Shown one piece after another: positions 5,143 through 5,267 of a stretch of 5,267 bases of DNA (position 1 is the first letter of the stretch; every line of letters begins with the position of its first letter). Under the pieces are notes generated by a model. The model was not told where the DNA came from, ran no database searches, and was given only the letters and a program-made list of their open reading frames with translations. Origin of the DNA: Halobacteriales archaeon QH_8_67_36 (lineage in GTDB: Archaea > Halobacteriota > Halobacteria > Halobacteriales > Haloarculaceae); contig PXQZ01000057.1 in the NCBI GenBank assembly GCA_003021755.1, positions 1 to 5,267 on the forward strand. The letters run 5' to 3'. The position numbers and the translations under genes are program-made.

Positions 5143-5267
5143 TCAGCGTGTCGGCCCGGCTCCGTTCAGCCGGAGCGACCGCTCACAGGTACGGCCGACG
5201 ACAGCGACGGCCAGCAGGCCGACCACGAAGTCGCTGGTCGCGTAGACCGCGGTGGTTCCGAGCCGGG
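5143..5267 (-). CDS. C-terminal end of an unidentified membrane protein (partial)
   Basis: Only the last 40 residues are visible; the gene runs off the right edge of the window. Read on the minus strand, the fragment begins RLGTTAVYATSDFVVGLLAV and continues to a TGA at 5145-5143. It contains one likely membrane helix (about FVVGLLAVAVVG) followed by a short basic tail with one cysteine (RTCERSLRLNGAGPTR). Third codon positions are nearly all G or C, as in the other genes here. A plus-strand reading from GTG at 5118 turns into Arg/Pro-rich sequence typical of a shadow frame, so the minus strand is preferred. I do not recognise the family. It is convergent with aIF1. A small inverted repeat, GCTCCG/CGGAGC (5159-5164/5171-5176), lies within the coding end. 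Confidence 0.5.
   Translation of the reverse strand, partial: RLGTTAVYATSDFVVGLLAVAVVGRTCERSLRLNGAGPTR

Noticed and set aside
5118..5267. Plus-strand gene starting with GTG at 5118 (MSDGTEELFSV...)
   Set aside because: The first residues look plausible, but the frame becomes Arg/Pro-rich after about 25 codons, while the minus strand gives a membrane helix and good codon bias. Kept as a minor alternative only.

Overview
The window looks like a stretch of haloarchaeal chromosome (class Halobacteria). It is very GC-rich with strong G/C bias at third codon positions. The proteins are rich in Asp and Glu, genes are packed with zero gaps or 4-nt overlaps, and one promoter has an archaeal TATA-like box. 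A gene for archaeal translation initiation factor aIF1 (SUI1) is present. The family resemblance is closest to Haloarcula-like genera, but this is recalled similarity and not a search result.

Layout. (1) Bases 2-310 encode a small acidic protein ending in a four-cysteine zinc ribbon. (2) Bases 311-454 are non-coding and hold a strong hairpin just after that gene, then a cluster of inverted repeats in front of the next operon. (3) Bases 455-4575 form a tight three-gene operon: a MoxR-type AAA+ ATPase, a DUF58 membrane protein that begins on the base after the moxR stop, and a 731-residue TgpA-type membrane transglutaminase that overlaps the DUF58 gene by 4 nt (GTGA). (4) Bases 4576-4732 are non-coding, with a stem-loop after the operon and a TATA-like promoter for the next gene. 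(5) Bases 4733-5068 encode aIF1 with an unusual N-terminus, followed by a compact hairpin plus six T residues. (6) Bases 5143-5267 hold the C-terminal end of an unidentified membrane protein on the minus strand, convergent with aIF1.

How the genes fit together. MoxR ATPase, DUF58 protein and transglutaminase-like membrane protein form a widely conserved trio. The likely arrangement is a cytosolic MoxR ATPase acting as a chaperone or remodelling motor, a DUF58 membrane partner, and an enzyme whose papain-like Cys-His-Asp domain faces outside. Haloarchaea have no peptidoglycan, so the envelope substrate is unknown. The aIF1 gene appears to be a separate, independently promoted and terminated housekeeping unit.

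The two most interesting points are these. First, the last N-terminal membrane helix of the transglutaminase reads like an internal Tat signal. Second, aIF1 carries a 39-nt in-frame insertion bounded by a direct repeat just before its zinc knuckle.
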